Source: Hyphomonadaceae bacterium UKL13-1 (GTDB lineage: Bacteria > Pseudomonadota > Alphaproteobacteria > Caulobacterales > Aquidulcibacteraceae). Taken from it: a DNA stretch of 64,000 nt. This document shows, piece by piece, positions 43,513 through 52,301 of this stretch. The stretch is from assembly GCA_001602435.1 (NCBI GenBank), contig CP012156.1:2376001-2440000 (forward strand), written 5' to 3'. Both the position numbers and the translations under genes were made by a program. The notes under the pieces were generated by a model. The model searched no databases and was not told where the DNA came from. It saw nothing but the letters and a program-made list of their open reading frames with translations. Each line of letters opens with the position of its first letter. Position 1 is the stretch's first letter.

Positions 43513-44295
43513 TTAGCGTGGAGCCATGCGAATGGCGCCGTCCAAGCGGACGTCTTCGCCGTTGAAATAGCCATTGGTGATCATGGTCAAAGCCAATTGC
43601 GCGTATTCATGCGGCAAGCCCAAGCGCTTGGGGAAAGGCACGCTCATGGCCAAGGCGTCTTTAACCGCATCGGGGGCGGCATTCATCAAAGGCGTGTTGA
43701 AAATGCCGGGCAGGATGGTGTTGACGCGAATGCCTTCGCCCATCAAATCGCGCGCGATCGGCAAAGTCATGCCAACGACGCCGCCTTTAGACGCCGAATA
43801 GGCGGCTTGGCCCATTTGACCATCTTCAGCAGCCACCGAAGCGGTGTTGACGATGGCACCGCGTTCGCCGTCTTCCAGTGGGTCCAAGGACAACATGCCG
43901 GCGGCCGATTTAGCGATACAGCGGAAGGTACCGACCAAATTGATCTGGATGATCATGTTGAAGGAATCGAGCGGGAAATGCTTGATGTCGCCTGTCTTCT
44001 TGTCGCGGCTAGCGGTCTTGATCGCATTGCCTGTGCCCGCGCAATTGACGAGGATACGCTCTTGACCATTCGCGGCGCGCGCTTTGGCAAAGCCAGCGTC
44101 AACGCTATCGTCAGAGGTCACATTGACCTCGCAGAAAGTGGCACCGATTTCGGCGGCGACTTCCGTGCCGCGCGCCACATTCATATCAAACAGCGCGACC
44201 TTCACGCCGTGCGCCCGCAAAGCGCGCGCCGTGGCTTCACCCAGACCAGAAGCGCCACCGGTTACGATGGCTGCGATTGAATCGTCTAATTGCAT
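43513..44295 (-). CDS. SDR family oxidoreductase (HSD10-like 3-hydroxyacyl-CoA dehydrogenase)
   Basis: The 260 residues have the Rossmann nucleotide site VTGGASGLGEATA, the ILVNCAGTGN motif, and the catalytic Ser (NTASVAAED) and YxxxK (YSASKGG). NPLPGIFNTPLM follows the pattern of type II 3-hydroxyacyl-CoA dehydrogenases, which oxidise 3-hydroxyacyl-CoA with NAD in beta-oxidation. It ends in a strongly Arg-rich tail. It stands alone between a RidA gene and the glycosyltransferases. Confidence 0.85.
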   Translation of the reverse strand: MQLDDSIAAIVTGGASGLGEATARALRAHGVKVALFDMNVARGTEVAAEIGATFCEVNVTSDDSVDAGFAKARAANGQERILVNCAGTGNAIKTASRDKKTGDIKHFPLDSFNMIIQINLVGTFRCIAKSAAGMLSLDPLEDGERGAIVNTASVAAEDGQMGQAAYSASKGGVVGMTLPIARDLMGEGIRVNTILPGIFNTPLMNAAPDAVKDALAMSVPFPKRLGLPHEYAQLALTMITNGYFNGEDVRLDGAIRMAPR

Positions 44296-44418
44296 GATTG
44301 GAGACTCCCTGAATTTGTTTACGATCGCGACTTATTATGGCGCGCTCGGGTAGGCAATTAGCTGGCTCTCAGCTAAACGCAAGAACACCGTGGCTGGAAT
44401 TACTGGAATAGGCGAATT

Positions 44419-45597
44419 TTGTCCCCACCGCTCCCCTCTTTAGCGTCACTCAAGAACAAAACCATCCTGCAAGTTGTGCCTGAAATGGCCACCGGTGGGG
44501 TGGAGCGCACGACAGTGGAAGTCGCCAGTGCGATCATCGAAGCCGGCGGCCGCGCTTTGGTGTTCAGTGCGGGCGGCAGACTGGTGCACGAGTTGGAAGC
44601 TTTGGGTGCCGAGCATATTTTTGGCGAGGCCAATTCCAAAAATCCTTGGACAGTCTTTGTCGCCAACGTCGCCAAACTCGCCCAGATTATCGAGCGGGAA
44701 AAAGTCGACGTCGTCCATGCTCGCTCGCGCGCTCCTGCGTGGAGCGCCTTACTGGCGGCGCGGCGAACGAAAACACCCTTTGTGACGACCTACCATGGCA
44801 TTTATAACGCCAAGTCGGGCTTGAAACGCTGGTATAATAGCGTGATGGCGCGTGGCGACCGGGTGATCGCCAATTCCGGTTATACGCGGGACCATGTTCT
44901 GGCTGAGCATAAGCTTGACCCCACCAAGATCGAGGTCATTTATCGCGGTGTGGATGTCGATGCGTTTGAGCGGCAAGCTGTTTCCGATAAGCGCCGCGAG
45001 GAACTTGCCAGCCAATGGGGCATCCCGCTTGAAAGCGCGCGCCCGCGCGCGATTTTGCCCGCCCGCCTAACGGCTTGGAAGGGCCAGAAGGTGATGTTGG
45101 AAGCGCTGGGCGTTTTGAAGCGTGCAGGCGTGGAGATGGATTGCCTCATGGTCGGCGACCCGCAAGGTCGTGATGTTTATCGGGCGGAACTTGGCCAAGA
45201 TATCCGCCGCTTGGGGCTAGATGGTCACGTCCATCTGGTCGGTCATTGCAATGATATGCCCGCCGCCTTTTCCTTGGCGGACTTTGCCGTCACCCCCTCG
45301 ACCGAACCGGAGGCCTTTGGCCGCACTGCCGCAGAGGCGCAAGCGATGGGCTTGCCGGTGATTGCCTCGGACCTTGGCGGTGCGCGCGAAACTGTGGAAG
45401 ACGGGGTAACGGGGTTTCTGAGCCCTGCCGGGGATGGTAAAGCCTTGGCCGATTGTATGGCCCGACTCTTGGCACTGTCACCGACTGAAACGGCGGTGAT
45501 GGGGGCTGCGGGGGCTATGCGGGTGCGGTCTCGATTTACGACGCGCGCTCTACAATCGGCCACAGTTTCGCTGTACCAGCGACTGGTCGAACCATAG
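44419..45597 (+). CDS. Glycosyltransferase family 4
   Basis: The 392-residue GT-B enzyme has EMATGGVERTTVEVASAI at the N-terminal nucleotide-binding loop, HARSRAPAWSALLAARR, and in the C-terminal domain FAVTPSTEPEAFGRTAAEAQAMG with the EXFGXXXXEA signature and VIASDLGGARETVEDG. Lipopolysaccharide core or O-antigen synthesis is likely from the adjoining heptosyltransferase gene. No ATG fits; the frame opens at a TTG after in-frame stops. Confidence 0.88.
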   Translation: MSPPLPSLASLKNKTILQVVPEMATGGVERTTVEVASAIIEAGGRALVFSAGGRLVHELEALGAEHIFGEANSKNPWTVFVANVAKLAQIIEREKVDVVHARSRAPAWSALLAARRTKTPFVTTYHGIYNAKSGLKRWYNSVMARGDRVIANSGYTRDHVLAEHKLDPTKIEVIYRGVDVDAFERQAVSDKRREELASQWGIPLESARPRAILPARLTAWKGQKVMLEALGVLKRAGVEMDCLMVGDPQGRDVYRAELGQDIRRLGLDGHVHLVGHCNDMPAAFSLADFAVTPSTEPEAFGRTAAEAQAMGLPVIASDLGGARETVEDGVTGFLSPAGDGKALADCMARLLALSPTETAVMGAAGAMRVRSRFTTRALQSATVSLYQRLVEP

Positions 45598-45614
45598 AAG
45601 TGACAGGAACTGAC

Positions 45615-46613
45615 GTGAACCCGGAGCGGATCTTAGTTATAGTTTTGGGTAGTTTAGGCGATGCGGTCTTGGCCCTTGCCCCACTCGCCATGCTGCGCGC
45701 CCATCACCGCGATGCTGAAATCACCGTGCTGACTCAGCGCGGCAATGTGCGGTTTCTGTCAAAGTCACCCTTTGTCGACCGGGTCGACGTGCGGTGGCCG
45801 CAAACCAAACTGGTCGACAAAGCCAAGTTCATCTGGTCGCTGCATCAAGAGCGCTATGCGATGGTCTATGATTTGACCAATAGCGCCGAGAGCGACGCCT
45901 TGTTTAAGCTGATGTGGCCATTGCAACCCAAGTGGTCGGGTGGGGCTGTTGGTTGCTCGCATCCCCATGTTGACCGCACACGTCTGACTTTGCACCGCCT
46001 CGACCGCCATGCAGAGCAACTCATGACTTGTGGCGTTGGCCCGAAAGAGGGGTTTGCGCCTGGTCTCTCGCCCTTGCCGGACCTCGATTGGGTCGAATCA
46101 GTGGTGAAGGATCACACGAAACTGACCCCGCGCCATCATGGCATTGGCGAGCCGTTTGCTTTTCTGGCCCCAGAAGGCCCAGCAGCAGACCCGACAAAGC
46201 GCTGGCCGACCGCGCGCTATGGCGAATTGGCCCTGGCATTAGAAGCCCGTGGCATTCAGCCGGTTTTGGTGGGCGGGCCTGCGGCGATTGAGCTGGCTGT
46301 TGAAATTCGTGCGATTGCGCCGAAAGCCCTTGATCTGGTTGCCCGTCTGGATGTGTTCCAATTCATTGGTTTAGCACGACAATCTATTCTGGCTGTTGGC
46401 TCAGAAGGCGATATGGCGATCATCGCCGCTGCTTCTGGTGCCCCGACTCTTGCCATCATCAACCCGAACGAAACCAGCGTGCGCAAGGCCGCGCCCCGTG
46501 GCACAGCCACCGTGGGTCTTGTCGCACGCAACTTCGATACCATCCGTGTTCAAGATGTTTTGGCCGCCGCGCGCGCTGTGACGCCGACAATTCTTGAAGC
46601 ACAAACATCATGA
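45615..46613 (+). CDS. Glycosyltransferase family 9 (heptosyltransferase-like)
   Basis: A 332-residue enzyme of the heptosyltransferase family: ILVIVLGSLGDAVLALAPLAML at the N-terminus, then GPAADPTKRWPTARYGELALAL with the KxW-pattern and FQFIGLARQSILAVGSEGD at the C-terminal donor site. It probably adds heptose to the lipopolysaccharide inner core, together with the family 4 enzyme whose stop lies about 18 bases upstream. GTG at 45615 follows AGGAA; a GTG at 45600 is also possible. Confidence 0.85.
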   Translation: MNPERILVIVLGSLGDAVLALAPLAMLRAHHRDAEITVLTQRGNVRFLSKSPFVDRVDVRWPQTKLVDKAKFIWSLHQERYAMVYDLTNSAESDALFKLMWPLQPKWSGGAVGCSHPHVDRTRLTLHRLDRHAEQLMTCGVGPKEGFAPGLSPLPDLDWVESVVKDHTKLTPRHHGIGEPFAFLAPEGPAADPTKRWPTARYGELALALEARGIQPVLVGGPAAIELAVEIRAIAPKALDLVARLDVFQFIGLARQSILAVGSEGDMAIIAAASGAPTLAIINPNETSVRKAAPRGTATVGLVARNFDTIRVQDVLAAARAVTPTILEAQTS

Positions 46614-46719
46614 CGCCTTGAAGGATTGTTCATTTACAGCCATTATCTAGGTGTGCCCGGTGAAACCCGGGACAAAGGCATTTGCGGCACCAAACCGCGT
46701 AATTTATGGAGAGACGAAC

Positions 46720-47256
46720 ATCAGACGCCCTATGGCTGCAACGCCCACTAAAGACGGCCCCCGCATCAATGAAGATATCCGCGCCCCGCGCGTGCTTCTG
46801 ATTGACGAGAATGGCGAAAAGCAAGGCGAGATGCCTTTAGCTGCAGCGCTTGATGCCGCAGCAGAGGCTGGGCTTGACCTCGTAGAAATCGCAGGAACTG
46901 CAAACCCGCCCGTGGTGAAGATCCTCGATTATGGAAAATTCAAATTCCAAGAGCAAAAGAAGAAGAATGAAGCGCGCAAGCGTCAAAAGGTTGTTGAGCT
47001 GAAGGAAATCAAGCTCCGCCCGATGATTGACGATCATGATTATGACGTCAAAGCCCGCGCCATGTCCCGCTTCTTCGAAGAAGGTGACAAGGTGAAAGTC
47101 ACCCTGCGCTTCCGTGGCCGCGAAATGGCACACCAACATCTGGGGATCGACCTCCTGATGCGGGTTAAGCGCGACTTTGAAACCATTGCCAAGGTGGAGA
47201 GCGAACCCCGCCTCGAAGGCAAGCAAATGACCATGGTCATGGCACCGCGCACCTAA
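46720..47256 (+). CDS. infC: Translation initiation factor IF-3 (probable AUC start)
   Basis: IF-3 checks start codons on the 30S subunit. The 178-residue protein has the N-terminal domain ([21 protein letters not shown]), the basic linker and [21 protein letters not shown], and the C-terminal domain with [13 protein letters not shown] and [18 protein letters not shown]. The first in-frame ATGs are either too early, with a poor site, or at 46732 without a site; GGAGAG (46708-46713) is six bases before an ATC at 46720. infC is known for AUU/AUC starts used in autoregulation, so I chose 46720. Confidence 0.9.
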   Translation: MRRPMAATPTKDGPRINEDIRAPRVLLIDENGEKQGEMPLAAALDAAAEAGLDLVEIAGTANPPVVKILDYGKFKFQEQKKKNEARKRQKVVELKEIKLRPMIDDHDYDVKARAMSRFFEEGDKVKVTLRFRGREMAHQHLGIDLLMRVKRDFETIAKVESEPRLEGKQMTMVMAPRT

Positions 47257-47291
47257 CGCGCAAACGGTGCCTTTCCAATCTTGATTAAATC

Positions 47292-47320
47292 GCCCTCCTG
47301 CCGACGCAGGGGGGCTTTTT
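47292..47320 (+). terminator. Rho-independent terminator of infC
   Basis: GCCCTCCTGC pairs with GCAGGGGGGC around CGAC and is followed by TTTTTG. It lies about 35 bases after the infC stop codon. Confidence 0.88.
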
Positions 47321-47322
47321 GT

Positions 47323-47360
47323 TTTGGGGTGGGTTGGCGGCTGCTTGATAGCGGACATTC
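47323..47360 (+). repeat. Short dispersed repeat next to infC
   Basis: These bases match 39951-39988 (minus strand) at 33 of 38 positions. A 24-base perfect hairpin with arms GGTGCAGTCC and GGACTGCACC follows at 47373-47396; both belong to the 436-base gene-free stretch between infC and the SEL1 gene. Confidence 0.6.
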
Positions 47361-47431
47361 GCTAGCACGTAGGGTGCAGTCCGACAGGACTGCACCACTC
47401 CATGAACATTGGTCTCCGTTTTAGCCTTTTC

Positions 47432-47613
47432 CACTTGGACAGCCTTTGCCGCAGGCTATGCCTTCGCAAAGGCCGTGTTCGAGTTTGAGCGCGCAAGCTG
47501 GGGCGGGATCGGCCTTAGGGGAGCGCGCAACACGAGTTGCGCTTTTCCCCGCGCAGAGATGCGCAACTCGTGTTGCGCGATCCTTTCGATTTGCGATTCG
47601 TGATGGAATGCAC
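47432..47613 (+). repeat. Dispersed double-palindrome repeat, copy C
   Basis: The longest copy. 47432-47497 is the hairpin module shared with 13235-13302. Then come hairpins GCGCAAC-ACGA-GTTGCGC (47525-47542) and GCGCAAC-TCGT-GTTGCGC (47561-47578), and ATTCGTGATGGAATGCACC on the right. The palindromes and right flank match copy B in reverse orientation over about 140 bases. Confidence 0.82.
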
Positions 47614-47692
47614 CATACCGCGCGAAGCGCATTGCTGGTCCGAACAAAGGCGCACTTCACCCGGCCCAAACGACAGCCGATGCAGCTGAGGA

Positions 47693-50569
47693 TCAGATGG
47701 TGCATCCGCGGTAAGATCTCATCTCGCACGCCATCATCGCCCGCTCGCCAGTCGTGCGCTGGCTGGTGGACAGCTTCTGCCACAGCGCGTCGACGGGCTT
47801 CTTCGCGTTGGAGTCGGGTCTAGGGCCTAGCGCCACTCGCCGCCAGAACCAGGCCTTGACCAGATCGACCGACGTACCCCGCCCCTTTTCATAATGGCGT
47901 GACAGCTGCTCCATCGCTATAACGTTGGCGTCGGTCTTTACGGCTTCCTGTGCCCATTTGAACGCGAGCGCCGGATTATCGAGCGTGGGGTAACTTGGCT
48001 CGTCATAAAGCGATGCGATGTTCGCCGCGGCATAAGTATCTCCAGCAGCGAACGCGGCCTCATAACGGCGCCGAGCCAATTGATACAGTTCGTTCATCTG
48101 CGCTTCTGCCCCTGCCTCACGCCCGATGTAATTGCTGGTGAGCGCCCCGGCCAAGGCATATTGGCTGCCAAGTTGCGCGAGTATAGCTCTGTCACCGGTG
48201 CCCGCTGCGCGCTCTTCCCACACGCGCTGGGCCGTCTTATCCTTGGCCAGCCCCGACCAGCCCATCATATGGCGTTCGGCAAGTTGCAACATGGCCCAAC
48301 CATCCCCAAGGGCGGCGGCCTCGCGCAGCAAGCGCACCTCAACCGCATCGGTCTGGTTATCATGCCTGACCAGCGCCACCATCGCTGCGGGCAAGTTCTG
48401 TTGCACGGCGAGTCGTAAATAGGCCAATCCTTGCGCGTCTGATCGTTTTCGCCATGCTTCCTTTTCATCACTGCTGAGTTTACGGCCGCTCGCATCGGTT
48501 TCGGGCGCGAAGTCATCAATCAGCATTTCGCCATAGGTGAACTGGGCAGACGCATTGCCGCCGTCGGCAAGGGCTTTGAGCCAAGCATGGGCCTTGGGTT
48601 CATCGTCCTTGGAAGCGGACAACATGGCTGGAATCGCCTTGTTCAGATCGCGCGGCCAACCTTCGCCACCGGCATAAACTAGCCCGAGCTGATAGCCGTG
48701 CCCGCCATATTGATCTTTTTCCCAAAAGCTGATGGCATTGGCCACGTTACGCTCGGTGCCATCACCTTTCAGCGCCATCTCGCCTAGCCGACCATACACG
48801 TCGCGATTGCGCTCCGCAGCGCGCAAATAATGAGTATAGGCCCCTGTGGCATCGCGTGGCACCAGTGTTCCTTCATCTAGAACAGCGGCGAGATAGGCCG
48901 CCGCCTGCGCATGGCGCTGATCGGACGCTGCGGTCAGCAACTTGATGGCTTTTGGCGGGTCGAACGCACCTGATTCCTTGGTCAGATGCCACTCACCGAG
49001 CAAAAATTGCGCTTCGGCACTTCCTGCCGCCGCAGCGGCGCTGACACAGCCAGTGCCTTGTCTCAAAGCATTTAGGCCGAGATTGAAAATCTTGTAATTC
49101 GCCATCAGCATGTCGGCGGCGATCCCTTTGCCAGTCGCATAAGCCATGCTGAGACACATACGCGCCGCGGGAAGTTCTGCCACGCGGAGCCAATTTTCCA
49201 CCGCGTCGGCGTGATTGCCCTCAGCCCACTGCAAAGCGCCCAACTGCTCGCGCGCTTGGGGCATGCCTTTGTCGGCAGCCTGGATATACCACCCCTTGGC
49301 CTCGGCTATACTCGCCGCGGTGCCAAGCTCTTGCAGCCCCACGGCAACATTGAACATCGCGCTTGGGTTGCCTAGTTCGGCGGCGCGGCGCAGCGCGACG
49401 GCTGCAGCGGCGGCATCCTTAGGCCCGCCTATTCCTTCGGAAAAGAGTTGGTATAGCGTGACTTGTGCACTGACGGACTGTGCCAGCTCGGGGCCGATCA
49501 AGATGGCGCGTGCGGTGGCATAATCCTCGGCCCGGATCGCGGCATTGGCTCGGTCGATCGAAGCCTTTGCGGTAGGCGCGACGGCGGGTGTCTGGGCGCT
49601 GGCGGCCGGTGTTTTCATCGGCGGCGATGCCGCGCCAAGCGCGGTCGTCTCTGCAGGGCTTTTTGCTTCTTGCGCCCCAATGGGGGGCGCACCAGCTGTT
49701 ACGGCACCGGATGGTGGTGGCTTCGGCACACCGGGTGGTTGATTATTCGGCGCAGGGTTTGCAGGCCCGGAAGGGTTCGGCGTATTCGTCGCCATTGGCG
49801 CCTGCTGCCCAACAACTTTTGGCGGTTGATTAACAGGTGATACTGGCTGCGTTGGTTGCGCAACGGGTTGTTCAACTTGACGCGGTTCAGGCTTGGCCTC
49901 GCTAGGATTTGGCACAGCGGTTTGAGTGGGCCCCTTGGATCCCAAATTTTGCTTTTGGTTCGTGCCAATTACGGCCTGTAGAACAGCTTCACTGGCCCCA
50001 GCTTTTACGAGCTCGATAATTGCGGTCGCGCTCTTATCGACAGGTGACTCTTGTGATCTTATCACCGCAATGATGGCTGAATCGGGAACTTTCGCGCGGA
50101 GAAGGGCGTGAATATCTTTATTTGTTGTCGGACTAAGCTCTTCTTGTTTTGGCGTTGCAACCGGTTTGGGGTCCACCTTCGGAACCCTCGGTTCTGAACC
50201 CTTGTACCGCACTGAAGAGATTCGATTTTGAAATGACTCAAGATTTGGGATCGGCCCAGTATAGGTTCGGCAGCGGACCGAGTAATCAATGCCTAAGCAA
50301 ACCTCCCAAGGACCGTTTGCCACAAGACTAGTCGCCGTTTCATCAAACTGGATAGAGCCTAAGTTCGCGATGTCATCCACGATTGTGACTTTGGGGCCCT
50401 TATAGTCCAATCCAGAATAGAGGACCAAGGATGGCGGATTCGTGCCTTGAGCCTTCGTCGTTTCGAATGTGGCGAACATTCCAACCGCAATTGCTAAACT
50501 GACGCCTATAGTCGGCGTTAGAATCCTATTCTTTTGCCAATTTCCCAACACTTCCCCCCTGAATGTCAT
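47693..50569 (-). CDS. Secreted beta/gamma-crystallin-like and SEL1-repeat protein
   Basis: A 958-residue protein with a hydrophobic N-terminal segment (LTPTIGVSLAIAVGMF) acting as signal or anchor. Next comes a crystallin-like module, about residues 50-120, with LYSGLDYKGPKVTIVDD and YTGPIPNLESFQNRISSVRYKG, then a short helical segment with VPDSAIIAVIRSQESPV, then about 150 Pro/Ala/Gln-rich residues, then many SEL1-type repeats (NPSAMFNVAVGLQELG, NASAQFTYGEMLIDD, DTYAAANIASLYDEP). SEL1 repeats mediate protein contacts. The start could be a TTG at 50548, which follows AGGGGGGAA. The combination of the first two modules is unusual. Confidence 0.75.
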   Translation of the reverse strand: MTFRGEVLGNWQKNRILTPTIGVSLAIAVGMFATFETTKAQGTNPPSLVLYSGLDYKGPKVTIVDDIANLGSIQFDETATSLVANGPWEVCLGIDYSVRCRTYTGPIPNLESFQNRISSVRYKGSEPRVPKVDPKPVATPKQEELSPTTNKDIHALLRAKVPDSAIIAVIRSQESPVDKSATAIIELVKAGASEAVLQAVIGTNQKQNLGSKGPTQTAVPNPSEAKPEPRQVEQPVAQPTQPVSPVNQPPKVVGQQAPMATNTPNPSGPANPAPNNQPPGVPKPPPSGAVTAGAPPIGAQEAKSPAETTALGAASPPMKTPAASAQTPAVAPTAKASIDRANAAIRAEDYATARAILIGPELAQSVSAQVTLYQLFSEGIGGPKDAAAAAVALRRAAELGNPSAMFNVAVGLQELGTAASIAEAKGWYIQAADKGMPQAREQLGALQWAEGNHADAVENWLRVAELPAARMCLSMAYATGKGIAADMLMANYKIFNLGLNALRQGTGCVSAAAAAGSAEAQFLLGEWHLTKESGAFDPPKAIKLLTAASDQRHAQAAAYLAAVLDEGTLVPRDATGAYTHYLRAAERNRDVYGRLGEMALKGDGTERNVANAISFWEKDQYGGHGYQLGLVYAGGEGWPRDLNKAIPAMLSASKDDEPKAHAWLKALADGGNASAQFTYGEMLIDDFAPETDASGRKLSSDEKEAWRKRSDAQGLAYLRLAVQQNLPAAMVALVRHDNQTDAVEVRLLREAAALGDGWAMLQLAERHMMGWSGLAKDKTAQRVWEERAAGTGDRAILAQLGSQYALAGALTSNYIGREAGAEAQMNELYQLARRRYEAAFAAGDTYAAANIASLYDEPSYPTLDNPALAFKWAQEAVKTDANVIAMEQLSRHYEKGRGTSVDLVKAWFWRRVALGPRPDSNAKKPVDALWQKLSTSQRTTGERAMMACEMRSYRGCTI

Positions 50570-50894
50570 TTTCTTACCGAAGGTTCGCAAGCCATCGGCA
50601 TAGCGTCAACAATAAAATTGTTAGATGATGCTTTTACGCGCCAAAGTTTCAACCAGTTCTCTGAAGCAGTATGATAGGGTTATAGCCAAAAGTTGGTCGC
50701 GGTAGGAAGCAAGCCCGCGCGACATACTCCACACTCAACTTCTCGATGAATGGCGCGATGTGGAAAAACCAATGAAACCAAGGAAAATCCACCCGATTGC
50801 TACTGATGCTAGCGATGGACGATAGGCGTTGAGGCTCGCATTTGATGCTTGCGCCACGATCGGATAGCGTCAATACACGTGTTTGGGGGGCAGG

Positions 50895-52259
50895 ATGGCA
50901 ATGAAAAGAATGTTTCTGGCGGCGCTGATTGCGGCATTTATGGCACTACCTAGTGCCGCTACACCAAAACCTGCCGCGACGAGTGAAGCTACCCAAGGCT
51001 CACCCGCGATGCCCCCAATACTCAACGCACGTGAGAGAGCGAGCACCGAAAACCGTATTTTAGCTGAGCGGCTTGAGACGATCATTCCCGTGATCATGCG
51101 CGAGCAACGCATCGATTTATGGCTTCTCGTGGCGCGCGAATATTTCGAAGAGCCGGTGGTTGCGTCGATGCTGGATGCCGAAAATATGCATGCACGTCGG
51201 CGGACAATTCTGATCTTCTACGACCCGGGCAATGGGAAGCCGCTTGAGCGTCTGACCGTCAGCCGCTATGGGCTTGGCGGCTTGTTCGCGCCGGCTTGGG
51301 ACCCCAATAAACAGCCGGATCAGTGGCAGGCCGTTGCAGACATCATCGCCAAGCGTAATCCTAAAAAAATTGCGATCAACACGTCTGATCTCTATCAGTT
51401 TGCCGATGGCATGACGCTCAGTCAGTATGAGAAGTTCAGGGCCGCTTTGCCGAAGCCTTTGCATGGCCGGATCGTCAGTGGCGAGACGCTTGCAATCCGT
51501 TGGCTCGAAACGCGCACCCCTTCAGAGATGGCGATCTACCCCACACTGATGCGCACAGCCCATCAGCTGATCGGCGAAGCGTTTTCGCGGTCGGTTATCA
51601 CCCCGGGCGTGACGACTGCGGAACAGGTTCAGTGGTGGTATCGCGACCGGCTGCTTCAACTTGGCCTTGATCCCTGGTTCCACCCGTCCGTCGGGATCCA
51701 GCGCAAGGGTGCCAAAGGTATGCTTGAAGGCAACGAAGTGATCCTGCCTGGCGATCTGTTATGGACAGATTTTGGCATCACCTACCTTCGGCTTAATACC
51801 GATATACAACATCTGGCTTATGTGTTGAGGCCCGGCGAGAGTCAGGCACCTGCAGGCCTCAGGCAAGGGCTAGCGAACAGCAACCGTGTGCAGGATATGC
51901 TCACCCGCCAGTTCGCAGTCGGGCGCAGTGGCAACGACGTGCTGGCGCTTGCGCGGGCAGAAGCGGTTGCAGCAGGTCTTGATCCATCAATTAACTCGCA
52001 CCCGATTGGCTTGCATGGTCACGGCGCGGGTCCCTCCATCGGATTTTGGGACAATCAGAAAGCTGATCCACGCGGCAACGGCTTGATTGCTGCCAATACG
52101 GCTTGGTCAATTGAGCTGACAAACTTTGCCGCAGTGCCCGAGTGGGACGGTCAGCGCGTTGATTTCCGGGCGGAAGAGAACGCCTTCTTTGATGGGACAA
52201 ACGTGCGCTACATCGACGGACGCCAAACAGAAATCACCTTGATCCCGTCAGGGCCGTAA
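50895..52259 (+). CDS. M24 family metallopeptidase (Xaa-Pro peptidase-like), exported
   Basis: About 454 residues with a signal peptide (MKRMFLAALIAAFMALPSAA). The C-terminal pita-bread domain has LLWTDFGITYLRLNTDIQHL, where two metal-ligand aspartates lie, IGLHGHGAGPSIGFW with the histidine, and SIELTNFAAV and FRAEENAFFDG with the glutamates. Such enzymes remove N-terminal residues next to proline. The start may be the ATG at 50901. Activity is likely but not demonstrated by sequence alone. Confidence 0.85.
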   Translation: MAMKRMFLAALIAAFMALPSAATPKPAATSEATQGSPAMPPILNARERASTENRILAERLETIIPVIMREQRIDLWLLVAREYFEEPVVASMLDAENMHARRRTILIFYDPGNGKPLERLTVSRYGLGGLFAPAWDPNKQPDQWQAVADIIAKRNPKKIAINTSDLYQFADGMTLSQYEKFRAALPKPLHGRIVSGETLAIRWLETRTPSEMAIYPTLMRTAHQLIGEAFSRSVITPGVTTAEQVQWWYRDRLLQLGLDPWFHPSVGIQRKGAKGMLEGNEVILPGDLLWTDFGITYLRLNTDIQHLAYVLRPGESQAPAGLRQGLANSNRVQDMLTRQFAVGRSGNDVLALARAEAVAAGLDPSINSHPIGLHGHGAGPSIGFWDNQKADPRGNGLIAANTAWSIELTNFAAVPEWDGQRVDFRAEENAFFDGTNVRYIDGRQTEITLIPSGP

Positions 52260-52301
52260 GTCGGCGTCATTGCTCTGGCAGAAGGCATTGCTGCTTGGCC
52301 T

